Under the pieces are notes generated by a model. It ran no database searches. It saw only the letters and a program-made list of their open reading frames with translations, and was not told where the DNA came from. Of a stretch of 34,772 nt of DNA, positions 26,483 to 34,772 are shown piece after piece; position 1 is the stretch's first letter, and every line of letters starts with the position of its first letter. The translations under genes and the position numbers were made by a program. Source of the DNA: an uncultured Clostridia bacterium (lineage in GTDB: Bacteria; Bacillota; Clostridia; TANB77; CAG-508); the NCBI GenBank assembly GCA_904420285.1, contig CAJFUM010000058.1, positions 1-34,772 on the forward strand. The letters run 5' to 3'.

Positions 26483-27488
26483 AATATACATAATTTTGTG
26501 GGTTATATGTTACTCCATTTTTTCTTACTTCAAAGTGTAAATGATTTCCTGTTGAATTTCCTGTTGACCCTACCTTTGCAACAACATCTCCTTGTTTAAC
26601 TTTTTCACCTTTAGAAACTAGTAGTTGACTACAGTGTGCATAAACAGTACTAATTCCATTTCCATGTGAAATTATAACATAATATCCATATCCATCATTT
26701 GCATTTCCAGAATATGTTACTGTTCCAGAAGCAGCAGCTTTTATTGGAGTTCCATATGGAGCACCTATATCTATTCCTGCATGTGTATGGTCTCTAACAC
26801 TATCATTACTTCCATATCTTGAAGTTATTATTCCTGAAACCGGATTAATAAAATTTATTCCTAAATTAATTCTAGCACTTGAAGACCCTGTTGTATAATT
26901 AGATGCAGATGGAGTAGAATATACTGTTTTAGAAACCACTATCTTTTTTTCATATAATTCTGAAACGCATTTTTCTATTGAAGTAAATTTCTTTAAATCT
27001 TTTCCATATTTTTCTACAATGCCTAAATCATCTTGATTAGCACTGTTTTTATCCTCTAATTTTTCTATAACTTTTTCTGCATCTTTAAATGTTGCTACAT
27101 AAAATTTTTCTTTTTTCTCTTCTGTAATAGCATAATATTTATAATATGGTGTTCCATTTTCTGTAACTTTTGCATATATTTCATCATCATTAGTTGAAAC
27201 ATCTTTTTTTAGCAAACATAATTCATATGTAGGCATTGCATCAATTTGAATAAATGCTATATTTTTTTCTTCATTTTCATTTGTATATTCATTTATTCTT
27301 TCTTGTAAATCACTTTTATTAGAAGTATACCCTATTACTTCGCCATTTAAAATAACTTTATATGTAGGATTATAAAATAATACTACTAATCCTATTAATA
27401 TTATGGCAGATAAAAACATTAAAACTATTAATTTTATTGATTTTCTTGTAGTTATAGCTACCTTCTTTAGAATATTTATATTAAACAC
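26481..27488 (-). CDS. Membrane-anchored M23 (LytM-type) peptidoglycan endopeptidase
   Basis: A 335-residue protein with one N-terminal membrane helix (about 19-38), an extracytoplasmic middle domain (40-190, with VILNGEVIGYTS), a Ser/Thr-rich linker (190-206) and a C-terminal M23 domain (214-335). The zinc and catalytic residues are all present: H236-x3-D240, H285 and H316-x-H318. M23 enzymes cut peptide cross-links in the wall. Nearby coat-type genes make a sporulation role (SpoIIQ-like) possible, but the sequence alone does not show it. The start is a GTG with AAAGGA five bases upstream. It is flanked by terminators, so probably monocistronic. Confidence 0.88.
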   Translation of the reverse strand: MFNINILKKVAITTRKSIKLIVLMFLSAIILIGLVVLFYNPTYKVILNGEVIGYTSNKSDLQERINEYTNENEEKNIAFIQIDAMPTYELCLLKKDVSTNDDEIYAKVTENGTPYYKYYAITEEKKEKFYVATFKDAEKVIEKLEDKNSANQDDLGIVEKYGKDLKKFTSIEKCVSELYEKKIVVSKTVYSTPSASNYTTGSSSARINLGINFINPVSGIITSRYGSNDSVRDHTHAGIDIGAPYGTPIKAAASGTVTYSGNANDGYGYYVIISHGNGISTVYAHCSQLLVSKGEKVKQGDVVAKVGSTGNSTGNHLHFEVRKNGVTYNPQNYVY

Positions 27489-27525
27489 TCCCGTCCTTTA
27501 ATTTCATTTTTGTCATTTTATACTA

Positions 27526-27570
27526 AAAAAGAAATTTAAACAATTTTAAAAATAGTTTAAATTTCTTTTT
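27526..27570. terminator. 16-bp hairpin after the coat-type genes
   Basis: AAAAAGAAATTTAAAC (27526-27541) pairs perfectly with GTTTAAATTTCTTTTT (27555-27570) around a 13-base loop. It lies between the CotF-like gene and the M23 gene and would end the coat-gene transcript. Confidence 0.75.
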
Positions 27571-27633
27571 TATTTTCTCTTTATATATAATCTCTTTATT
27601 TTTCTCTTATAATCTCTTTTTTTCTTTATTATT

Positions 27634-27876
27634 TTATTGTAATTCTGTCTTTACAGTTTGTATTTCCGTAACAGTTGCAGGTGCAGCAGGTTTATAATAT
27701 CCTTTTGATTGTGCAGTTTTAAAAAGCTCATATTGGAAACTTTCATCATTATTTCTTATTTGTTGTAAAGTTTGTCTAAGTTGCATATTTTCTGTTTCTG
27801 ATATAGCAGTTTGATATGAGCCAAGACTTGCTTTTACTCCTGCTAATATATCATTAACCATTGTTTTTTCATCCAT
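27634..27876 (-). CDS. CotF-type spore coat protein
   Basis: An 80-residue protein of the CotF family (ferritin-like helical spore coat proteins). The core reads ETENMQLRQTLQQIRNNDESFQYELFKTAQSKGYY followed by a Pro/Ala/Thr-rich tail (KPAAPATVTEIQTV). The N-terminal MVNDILAGVKASLGSY helix fits. The ATG has GGGAGG at good spacing. It follows a related small gene by 16 bases and is ended by the hairpin at 27526-27570. It probably acts in the coat or spore surface, expressed in the mother cell. Confidence 0.85.
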   Translation of the reverse strand: MDEKTMVNDILAGVKASLGSYQTAISETENMQLRQTLQQIRNNDESFQYELFKTAQSKGYYKPAAPATVTEIQTVKTELQ

Positions 27877-27892
27877 AATTTTACCTCCCTTA

Positions 27893-28081
27893 TTAATTAT
27901 TTAAAAAAGACATTAATTTTTGTTTAGTATTTAAACTGTCTTGAGCAGCTTTAGTAAACATTTGCTTAATTTGTGGATCTACAGCTTGTGAAGCATAAGT
28001 ATTTAATTTTTGATATGAAGTTTCATGAGATCCTATAAAATGTCTTAAATTTTGTAATTCTACTTGACTTAAATTTGGCAT
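27893..28081 (-). CDS. Small helical spore-coat-like protein
   Basis: A 62-residue, all-helical soluble protein (MPNLSQVELQNLRHFIGSHE, then YQKLNTYASQAVDPQIKQMFTKAAQDSLNTKQKLMSFL). It resembles the short coat-associated proteins that precede CotF-type genes in clostridia; both look like halves of a ferritin-like bundle, suggesting that the two proteins may pair. Open sequence continues 21 codons upstream, but the ATG at 28081 follows a clear AAGGAAGGA site. It is the first gene of the two-gene coat operon. The family call is from pattern memory. Confidence 0.78.
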   Translation of the reverse strand: MPNLSQVELQNLRHFIGSHETSYQKLNTYASQAVDPQIKQMFTKAAQDSLNTKQKLMSFLNN

Positions 28082-28155
28082 AACAATCCTTCCTTTCAAT
28101 TTTATTTCATTTTTATTATGTACTACTTTTTTCATTTTATACAAAATGCAAAAGA

Positions 28156-28225
28156 AAAAATCTAAAATATTTGTATGTTATTTACATGTATTTATTGTAA
28201 AAACTCAAAAATATTTTAGATTTTT
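28156..28225. terminator. Long-loop hairpin directly after pcrA
   Basis: A 17-bp perfect stem, AAAAATCTAAAATATTT (28156-28172) with AAATATTTTAGATTTTT (28209-28225), around a 36-base loop. It begins seven bases past the pcrA stop codon. The loop holds the CATACAAA element, so transcription stop for pcrA and start for the coat operon may share this stretch. Confidence 0.6.
28170..28177 (-). promoter_or_regulatory. Possible mother-cell sigma (E/K) -10 element
   Basis: On the minus strand CATACAAA lies about 90 bases upstream of the first coat-type gene. It is close to the sigma-E/sigma-K -10 consensus (CATA followed by an AT-rich end). I see no firm -35. Context (coat genes) supports it; sequence alone is weak. 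Confidence 0.3.
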
Positions 28226-28231
28226 ATTAAT

Positions 28232-30526
28232 TTAATTTAAAATTTCTAAATTTGCAAATTTAGCCATTAATCTTTTGTTTCCTACTTTATCAAATGAGAT
28301 ATCTAATTTATAATCATCGCCTTCTTCTTCTATTTTATTAATAGTTCCTTCTCCAAATCTTTTATGATATATTCTCTGGCCTTCTTCATATTTTGATAAA
28401 TCTATATTTTCTTTTTTATTTAAAGATTTTAAAAAGTTTTCTGCTGTTTTAAATTGAAAACCATTTTGAGAATTTTTAGCAGCTATAATAGGCTCTTTAT
28501 TTATATTTGAATCTATTTTAAATGTTTTTAATTTTTGGCTTGTACCATATTCCCATTTATATGTATTATCTACAAATTCTTCATTTTTAATGTTATCTAA
28601 TTCTTCATATCCATCTAATAAATCTGATGGGATTTCATCTATAAATCTGGAAATTAAATTATAACTTGTTGAACCAAATATAGTTCTTTTTTTAGCACAT
28701 GTAAGGTATAAAAATTGCTTTGCCCTTGTAATACCAACATAAAATAAACGCCTTTCTTCTTCCAATTCTTTAGGTTCTCCTATAGACCTATTACCAGGGA
28801 AAATTCCTTCTTCCATACCTACTAAAAACACTACAGGAAATTCCAAACCTTTTGCACTATGCAATGTCATAAGTGTTACTTGGTCATCTGTTTCATTCAT
28901 TTCATCTAAATCTGTACTTAGTGTGATTCCTTCTAGGAAGTCTCCTAAAGTATTTTCCGCCTCTTCTTCTTCAAACTCAATTGCAACTGTTAAAAACTCC
29001 TCCAAGTTTTGTATTCTAGTTTCCGCTTCTGTTGTATTTTCTAATTCTAAAGCTTTTATATATCCAGTTTTATCTAATGTTTCTTTAATTAACTCTGAAA
29101 TACTTAAGGTATCTAACTTTCCTCTTAATTCTTCTATAACTTGTACAAATTCTTGTGAATTTGCTTTTACTCTATTTAGTCCATAATCTTCAGCATGTTT
29201 TATTATATCGAACATTGATAATCCTGTTTTGGCTGAAATTTCTTGTATATTATCTATACTTGTTTTTCCAATTCCTCTTTTTGGCTCATTTATAATTCTT
29301 TTTAATGATATATTATCAGAAAAATTATATATTAATCTTAAATAAGATATAATATCCTTAATTTCTTTTCTTTCGTAGAACTTTAATCCACCAACAATTT
29401 TATATGGTATTCCCTCTCTTCTTAAGATTTCCTCAATAGCTCTGGATTGAGAGTTCATTCTGTATAATACAACAAAATCTGAATATTTCATATATTCTTC
29501 TCGCCTTAATCTATTTATTTCTTCTACAATATATCTTCCTTCATCATATTCATCATCTGCTTTATGAATTATAGGTAATGAACCTTCTTCATTTTCAGTC
29601 CATAATTTCTTTTCATATTTGTTTTCATTGTGTTTTATTACTGCATTTGCAGCTTTTAATATATTTCCTGTACATCTGTAATTTTGCTCTAATTTTACTA
29701 TTTTAGTTCCTGGAAAATCTTTTTCAAAATTAAGAATATTGGTAATATCTGCTCCTCTAAAACTATATATACCTTGATCATTATCTCCAACAACAGTTAT
29801 ATTTCCATATTTAGAAGCTAATATTGTAACTAAAGTAAATTGAGCTTTATTTGTATCTTGATATTCATCTACAAGAATATAATTAAATTTATTTGTGTAA
29901 TAATCTAATGCATCTGGATTTTCTGTTAAAATTTTAATTGTATAATTTATTATATCATCAAAATCTATTGCATTATTTTCTTTTAAACGTTTTTGATATA
30001 ATTCATATACTCTACCTATTACTTCTCTTCTATAATCTCCTGCATATTTAACTTGATATGCTTTAGGTTCTAACATATCATTTTTTCCATTGCTTATTTC
30101 TGATAAAATACTTCTATCTGTAAACATTTTATCATCTACATTTAATGCTTTCATACATTCTTTTATAAGAGTTTTCTGGTCTGAAGTATCAAATATTAGA
30201 AAAGAATGGTCAAATCCAAGTCTATCTATATATTTTCTAAGTATTCTAACACAAATTGAGTGAAATGTTCCAATCCACATTTCTTTTGCAACTTCACCTA
30301 CAAGCTTTTCAACTCTTTCTTTCATCTCATTGGCAGCTTTATTGGTAAAAGTTATTGCTAAAATATTCCATGGTTTAACATTTTTCTCATTAATTAAATA
30401 TGCAATTTTATGTGTTAATACTTTTGTCTTTCCACTTCCTGCACCTGCTATAACCAAACATGGCCCATCAGTTGCAAGCACTGCTTCTTTTTGTTTATCA
30501 TTTAATCCTTCTATTAATTCTTGCAT
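28232..30526 (-). CDS. pcrA: ATP-dependent DNA helicase PcrA (UvrD/Rep family)
   Basis: A superfamily 1A 3'-5' helicase for DNA repair, plasmid rolling-circle replication and removal of blocked RNA polymerase. The 764 residues show all main motifs: Q motif (GLNDKQKEAV), Walker A AGAGSGKT (28-34), motif II VDEYQDTN (219-226), motif III QGIYSFRGA (251-259), motif IV QNYRC (281-285), and the C-terminal LMTLHSAKGLEFPVVFLVG and FYVGITRAK. A Tudor-like C-terminal domain (about 710-764; RIYHKRFGEGTI) fits PcrA, which binds RNA polymerase. ATG with AAAGGAGAGG site. It is monocistronic, with its own promoter and terminator. Confidence 0.97.
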   Translation of the reverse strand: MQELIEGLNDKQKEAVLATDGPCLVIAGAGSGKTKVLTHKIAYLINEKNVKPWNILAITFTNKAANEMKERVEKLVGEVAKEMWIGTFHSICVRILRKYIDRLGFDHSFLIFDTSDQKTLIKECMKALNVDDKMFTDRSILSEISNGKNDMLEPKAYQVKYAGDYRREVIGRVYELYQKRLKENNAIDFDDIINYTIKILTENPDALDYYTNKFNYILVDEYQDTNKAQFTLVTILASKYGNITVVGDNDQGIYSFRGADITNILNFEKDFPGTKIVKLEQNYRCTGNILKAANAVIKHNENKYEKKLWTENEEGSLPIIHKADDEYDEGRYIVEEINRLRREEYMKYSDFVVLYRMNSQSRAIEEILRREGIPYKIVGGLKFYERKEIKDIISYLRLIYNFSDNISLKRIINEPKRGIGKTSIDNIQEISAKTGLSMFDIIKHAEDYGLNRVKANSQEFVQVIEELRGKLDTLSISELIKETLDKTGYIKALELENTTEAETRIQNLEEFLTVAIEFEEEEAENTLGDFLEGITLSTDLDEMNETDDQVTLMTLHSAKGLEFPVVFLVGMEEGIFPGNRSIGEPKELEEERRLFYVGITRAKQFLYLTCAKKRTIFGSTSYNLISRFIDEIPSDLLDGYEELDNIKNEEFVDNTYKWEYGTSQKLKTFKIDSNINKEPIIAAKNSQNGFQFKTAENFLKSLNKKENIDLSKYEEGQRIYHKRFGEGTINKIEEEGDDYKLDISFDKVGNKRLMAKFANLEILN

Positions 30527-30555
30527 TGTTCCTCTCCTTTTTTCTTACTTATAAT

Positions 30556-30584
30556 AGTATACACTAAAACAAACCAATGTTCAA
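30556..30584 (-). promoter_or_regulatory. Sigma-A promoter of pcrA with a LexA-like site
   Basis: On the minus strand TTGAAC (30579-30584), a 17-base spacer and TATACT (30556-30561), about 30 bases before the pcrA ATG. The -35 overlaps GAACATTGGTTT (30571-30582), one base off the GAAC-N4-GTTC core of the Gram-positive SOS box. Confidence 0.6.
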
Positions 30585-30697
30585 TAATTTCTTTTTAGAA
30601 ATTTTCGACAATTGTAAAAAATATTCTCTTGTAACTAAGAACATTAAAAAGTATTATTATAAACTATTATTACTAAATCAAAACTAAATACTAACAA

Positions 30698-30740
30698 TTA
30701 AACTGAGTTCAAAAGTAAAACACTTTTAAACTCAGTTTAA
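30698..30740 (-). terminator. Terminator of the giant beta-helix protein gene
   Basis: TTAAACTGAGTT-C-AAAAGT (30698-30716) pairs with ACTTTT-A-AACTCAGTTTAA (30722-30740) around a 5-base loop, one mismatch. It starts about 20 bases after the stop codon at 30761 and is followed on the minus strand by a T-rich stretch. Confidence 0.75.
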
Positions 30741-30760
30741 TCTTAAGTAGATTATTTTTA

Positions 30761-33700
30761 TTAATCTGGTACTAAGGTCATTTCATTAACTTTTTCTGGA
30801 GGTTCCGCAGCCCCATCCCTATCATACCATGAAAATGTTGCATCTACTTCAATTACTGTACCTGCTTTATATCCATCTCTTATTTGTATTGTATTAGTAG
30901 AATATGGTGGATTACCTGTTCCTCTAATAGTTCCATTATAGAAATTGTAATTTTTCGTAGAATATACTCCATATGTATCATGACTCTCTATTTCTAATGA
31001 ACTTGGGTTATATGCTATTGATTTATTTCCTAGACTTAATGTTCCCACATTATATATTGCATAACATCTAGCCCCTCTTACATATCCACCTGTTATTGTA
31101 ACTTTTCCTGTTGAACTATTATTATATATTCCATAACCATAACCCCAAATTGTTCCATCAGTCATATTAATTGTTCCATTACTTACATTATAAATTGCTG
31201 CACGTATTCCCCAACTACTACCATAAGTATACCAATTACAATGAATATATCCATCTTCACTTACATTAATAATACCAGATCCATTATTGTATATACCATA
31301 TGCACCATAAACTCCTCCATCACTTACATTAATTGTAGCATCTTCATTTTTAATACCTATTGCCTCTCTTCCAATGTCATCTGCAACTTCTTCGTTATTT
31401 ACAACATATCCTCCTGTTATGTTAATTTCTCCTGTTTCCACTTCTATTCCTGTTGTATTATATCTCATATTACCATTTGCAAAATCTAATGTTCCATTTC
31501 CTAAATATATTCCTGCATCTTCTGATATTATGTTATATGGGTCATCACTTGCAATTAGATTTATATTCAAATAAATATCTGATGCATTATTATAAATAGC
31601 ATAATCTGTAGTAGTCATAAATAATTTTCCTGTTAAATTAAATTCTGCTGATGAATTATTGTTATACATTCCATAACTAGCAGTTATTTTTCCTCCTTGT
31701 ACATTAATAGTAGAACTTGAAGTATTATATATTCCATATGTATTAGCAGTCATACTAACCTCATTTATTGTAAGTTTTCCGCTTCCTTCATTATATATTC
31801 CATATGTATTTCCGCTTATTGTTCCACCACCTAATATATTAACATTAGCTGTACCTTTATTATCAATTACTGCATAATTAGAATATGTATTACTTAATGC
31901 TGAATTTTCCTCACTTTCTACATACAATGTTCCACTATTTACAATAGTATGGTTTGAATTACCTTTTAGACTTCCTTCTCCTCTAATTCTAAATGTTACA
32001 CCACTGTTTACATTTATTGGTCTACTTATTGTTGTTGTATAATTATTTAAATTTAATATTACATTTTTAGACATTGTAATATTTGATGAACTAGAATCTG
32101 TTACATTTTTTAGTACAACAATTACATCTCCAGATTCAGCATCTGTTGCTGCTTGTTGTAAAGTAGTATAACCTTTATTGTTTATAGCATAATTATATGA
32201 ACTACTAATGTTTACTAGTGAAGTTACATAATTTGAATCACTACTATTATAGCTAGTAGATGGTGCATAATTTCCTCTTCTACATGTTGCTACACTATTA
32301 TATGTTGTATTTGTTTCTCCTATTATAACTCCATTATTAAAATCAAATTTTTTTCTAGTTTCAATTCCATATACACCATATGTTGAACCAATAACTTTAG
32401 AGAGATTATTATTTACAGATTTAGAAGAATCTCCTACTACTAGTTCTGTATTAGCATCATATCTAATACCATAGCTATTTCCTTGAACAATACCACCATT
32501 TATATTTATAGTTGATGAAGTTGAATATATACCACAAGTATTTCCTTTTACTGTACCACCATTAATTTCTATAGTTGCTACATTTCCATTAATTCCGTTT
32601 TTATTTCCACTTATTGTTCCACCATTAACTTCTATAGATGAACTTCCACGTATGAATATTCCATTTTGCTGTCCTGTTATACTTCCATTATTTATTATAA
32701 CTTTACCTGAATTTACATATATTCCATGTCCTTCATTTACAGTTATAATTTCTCCACCTGAAATATTTACTACTCCATTATTATAAATAACTGCTCTATC
32801 ACTATTTGATGGATTAGCGGTATAATTTATTGTTCCACTTTTTATGTTTAAAGTGCCATTATTAGTAATATAATTAAAGTTGTAAGTACTATTATTCTTT
32901 AATGTACCATTTGCATTTCCTTCTATATTTACTGTTACTCCACTCGAAATTGTAATTTCACTAGATTTTGTTACTGTATAATCACTTAAATCTAATGTTA
33001 TATTTTTATTTATAGTAACACTGCCAGAGTCTGTAATTGTTGCTAATAATTCTATTCTATTACCAGCGCTTGCTCCTGCAACTGCCGAACTCAAAGTATT
33101 ATAATATTTAGAATTATTTACAACATAATATCCTTTTAGTTGCCATTTAGCATATAAAGTTATATTGTCTGTAAATGAATATTGTGTTCCATCTGTATAG
33201 TTTGTTCCTGTTCCACTAGAATTACTATTCCAACCTGTACGATCGTAATGTAATTTTGTAATACTAGATGATGATGATATAGTTATTTTTGCACCTACCT
33301 TTGTTCCATTATATGACATGTATGATGTTCCTACACTATCATTTATAGAACCTCCTCCACCATTTATATTATATTTTACTGAAACTTGTTTTGAATATGA
33401 CATATAATATGAAGTATTTGAAGTAATAGCTCCTGGTGTTGTTGTACTAGCATTATATGCACTAGAAGTGCTCCAGCCTCTTTGGGTATATCCACTTATT
33501 GTTGGAGCTGTTGGGGTATTTGGTTTTCCTGCAACTAAAGTTCCTTTGTAGTCCATATATGCTGTTGCTGTTTGTTTTGTTGAAGTTGCTGCACTTCCAC
33601 TGTAATAATTATATGTTGCTGTTACTGTTGTACTATATGATGCATAATAAGTTGTATTTGCAGAAATTGTTACATTTCCTCCTGAAGATACTAGGCTTCC

Positions 33701-34772
33701 AGCACTAGAACTAGTAGATGTACTCCAACCTCTTCCTGCCCATGTTAAACTATTCTTGCTTATAGATTGTATTGTAGGTAATTTAATACTTGCTGTTGTA
33801 TTATTATTGTATAAATATCCTTGTATTTGTGAACTTTTAGCTGCATTAGTACTAGAATCAACATAATAACATGTAGCTTTTACTCCTTTTCTAAATATAG
33901 CATATAGTGTTAAACCACCTTTAGGCATTTTTAATGATGTTAAACCTGTAGTTGCATTTTTATTTGTATTCCAGCCCACAAATTCATAATTTGCTTTTAC
34001 AGCTACTGGTGTTAAATCTACAGTAGCTCCTAAACCTAACTCTTGTGATGTTTTATTAGAGCTTGTACCTCCATTTGTTAAATAATCATATGTTACTGTA
34101 TATTTTCTTACTTCTACTTTTGCTGTTCTCTCAGTTACTGTTCCATCATAATCTGTAAGTATTACTGTAACATTTGTTACTCCAACGGCTTGTGCTTCAA
34201 CTATTCCTGTACTGTTTACTGTAGCTATAGATCTATCTGAACTTACATATTCTATAGTTTTTGGAGTTCCACTATATGTAATTTCTAATTGTTTTGTCTC
34301 TCCAATATCCAATTCTATATCTGTCGTTCTTAAGTTTACATTTGAAACATTTTCTACTACTCCACTAATTGTAACTGTTTTCGCAACTGAAATATTTCCA
34401 GCATTATCTTTTACATATATATACCAAGTACCATTACTGTCAGAACCTGGTATGTTTTTAGTAAATGTTGTACTAGCAAGGCTTTCCCAATTATATACTC
34501 CATATTCTTTAGAAAAACTAATACTATTTATTCCACTTTGTGTTTCAACAATATTTTTAACTGTTATTGTTCCACTATTTCCTACAGTTGTACTTCCTGT
34601 TACAGAGCCAATTGTTGGAGCCACCTTGTCTATATTACTAATTGTTGTACTTGCTGCTTCTCCCACATTTATTCCATCTGTTAATCTTGCATATATTGGT
34701 CCATTTTCTTCTACTATTATATTTCCATTATATTCATACCATGCTTTAGAATCTAAACTATATTCTAATTTA
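30761..34772 (-). CDS. Giant surface protein with Ig-like, InlB-type and duplicated beta-helix modules (start outside window)
   Basis: The reading frame is open to the right edge, so the 5' part is missing; 1336 residues are visible (a GTG at 34666 is internal). The order from the edge: an Ig-like domain with TIGSVTGSTTVG and YVKDNAGNIS (about 34615-34365); a Big_2-type domain (SSDRSIATVNSTGIVEA, 34330-34110); about four InlB/Listeria-Bacteroides-type repeats (EFVGWNTNK...LTLYAIF; RGWSTS; TGWNSNS...LYAKW; 34100-33140); then two beta-helix modules (33140-32200 and 32200-30800) of NGGTISGN/GIYNN rungs. The protein ends with VNEMTLVPD, with no membrane helix or LPXTG. It is probably secreted, or anchored by a part outside the window. 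Likely an adhesin- or glycan-binding-type surface protein; ligand unknown. Confidence 0.85.
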   Translation of the reverse strand, partial: KLEYSLDSKAWYEYNGNIIVEENGPIYARLTDGINVGEAASTTISNIDKVAPTIGSVTGSTTVGNSGTITVKNIVETQSGINSISFSKEYGVYNWESLASTTFTKNIPGSDSNGTWYIYVKDNAGNISVAKTVTISGVVENVSNVNLRTTDIELDIGETKQLEITYSGTPKTIEYVSSDRSIATVNSTGIVEAQAVGVTNVTVILTDYDGTVTERTAKVEVRKYTVTYDYLTNGGTSSNKTSQELGLGATVDLTPVAVKANYEFVGWNTNKNATTGLTSLKMPKGGLTLYAIFRKGVKATCYYVDSSTNAAKSSQIQGYLYNNNTTASIKLPTIQSISKNSLTWAGRGWSTSTSSSAGSLVSSGGNVTISANTTYYASYSTTVTATYNYYSGSAATSTKQTATAYMDYKGTLVAGKPNTPTAPTISGYTQRGWSTSSAYNASTTTPGAITSNTSYYMSYSKQVSVKYNINGGGGSINDSVGTSYMSYNGTKVGAKITISSSSSITKLHYDRTGWNSNSSGTGTNYTDGTQYSFTDNITLYAKWQLKGYYVVNNSKYYNTLSSAVAGASAGNRIELLATITDSGSVTINKNITLDLSDYTVTKSSEITISSGVTVNIEGNANGTLKNNSTYNFNYITNNGTLNIKSGTINYTANPSNSDRAVIYNNGVVNISGGEIITVNEGHGIYVNSGKVIINNGSITGQQNGIFIRGSSSIEVNGGTISGNKNGINGNVATIEINGGTVKGNTCGIYSTSSTININGGIVQGNSYGIRYDANTELVVGDSSKSVNNNLSKVIGSTYGVYGIETRKKFDFNNGVIIGETNTTYNSVATCRRGNYAPSTSYNSSDSNYVTSLVNISSSYNYAINNKGYTTLQQAATDAESGDVIVVLKNVTDSSSSNITMSKNVILNLNNYTTTISRPINVNSGVTFRIRGEGSLKGNSNHTIVNSGTLYVESEENSALSNTYSNYAVIDNKGTANVNILGGGTISGNTYGIYNEGSGKLTINEVSMTANTYGIYNTSSSTINVQGGKITASYGMYNNNSSAEFNLTGKLFMTTTDYAIYNNASDIYLNINLIASDDPYNIISEDAGIYLGNGTLDFANGNMRYNTTGIEVETGEINITGGYVVNNEEVADDIGREAIGIKNEDATINVSDGGVYGAYGIYNNGSGIINVSEDGYIHCNWYTYGSSWGIRAAIYNVSNGTINMTDGTIWGYGYGIYNNSSTGKVTITGGYVRGARCYAIYNVGTLSLGNKSIAYNPSSLEIESHDTYGVYSTKNYNFYNGTIRGTGNPPYSTNTIQIRDGYKAGTVIEVDATFSWYDRDGAAEPPEKVNEMTLVPD

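Noticed and set aside
30604..30610. A perfect Spo0A box (TTCGACA) upstream of pcrA
   Set aside because: A few such 7-mers are expected by chance in a window of this size and base content, and it is not placed on the promoter as in known Spo0A targets.
30761..34772. Tandem DNA repeats or CRISPR-like repetition in the giant protein gene
   Set aside because: The repetition is at the protein level (beta-helix rungs, InlB-type repeats) with diverged DNA; there is no regular repeat-spacer pattern.

Overview
The window is very AT-rich DNA from a spore-forming, low-GC Gram-positive bacterium, most likely an uncultured Clostridia member. Evidence: spoIIE, a CotF-type spore coat pair, a MecA adaptor, a DUF4321 gene in front of radC-mreBCD, TTG/GTG starts with strong GGAGG sites, and very large secreted surface proteins. 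I cannot place it to genus. Nearly everything is on the minus strand; only a trio of small genes (18272-19200) and mecA are on the plus strand. I saw no tRNA, rRNA, CRISPR, insertion sequence or integrase.

Layout, left to right. (1) 109-4205: minus-strand group WG-repeat membrane protein -> unknown tail-anchored protein -> acpS -> tatD. (2) 4327-6813: spoIIE, preceded by a promoter with the unusual 21-bp spacing and a Spo0A-box-like -35 region. (3) 7042-7484: a small accessory cassette, an intact 91-aa gene and the decayed remnant of a DUF4160 gene, between two strong hairpins of similar sequence. (4) 7646-17850: a two-gene surface-protein operon of about 10 kb with SdrD-type B domains and DUF11-type repeats, read from a clear sigma-A promoter. 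The downstream protein has a candidate divergent thioester domain and a His/Cys cluster. (5) 18272-19200: three small plus-strand genes of unknown function, including a 49-aa gene. (6) 19265-25542: the cell-shape operon DUF4321-radC-mreB-mreC-mreD-mrdA-minC, with a consensus promoter at one end and an 18-bp bidirectional terminator at the other; minD does not follow minC. (7) 25784-30526: mecA (+), then an M23 peptidase, two spore-coat-like genes and pcrA (-). (8) 30761 to the right edge: the 3' part of another giant surface protein, with Ig-like and InlB-type repeats and two duplicated beta-helix modules; its start lies outside the window.

Common themes are the cell envelope (elongasome, PBP2, M23 peptidase, surface proteins) and sporulation (spoIIE, coat proteins). 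The most promising leads are the candidate thioester domain in the 1.7-kb-residue surface protein, the Spo0A-type spoIIE promoter, the small-gene trio and the duplicated beta-helix adhesin-like protein. All functional calls are from reading motifs; no database search was run.
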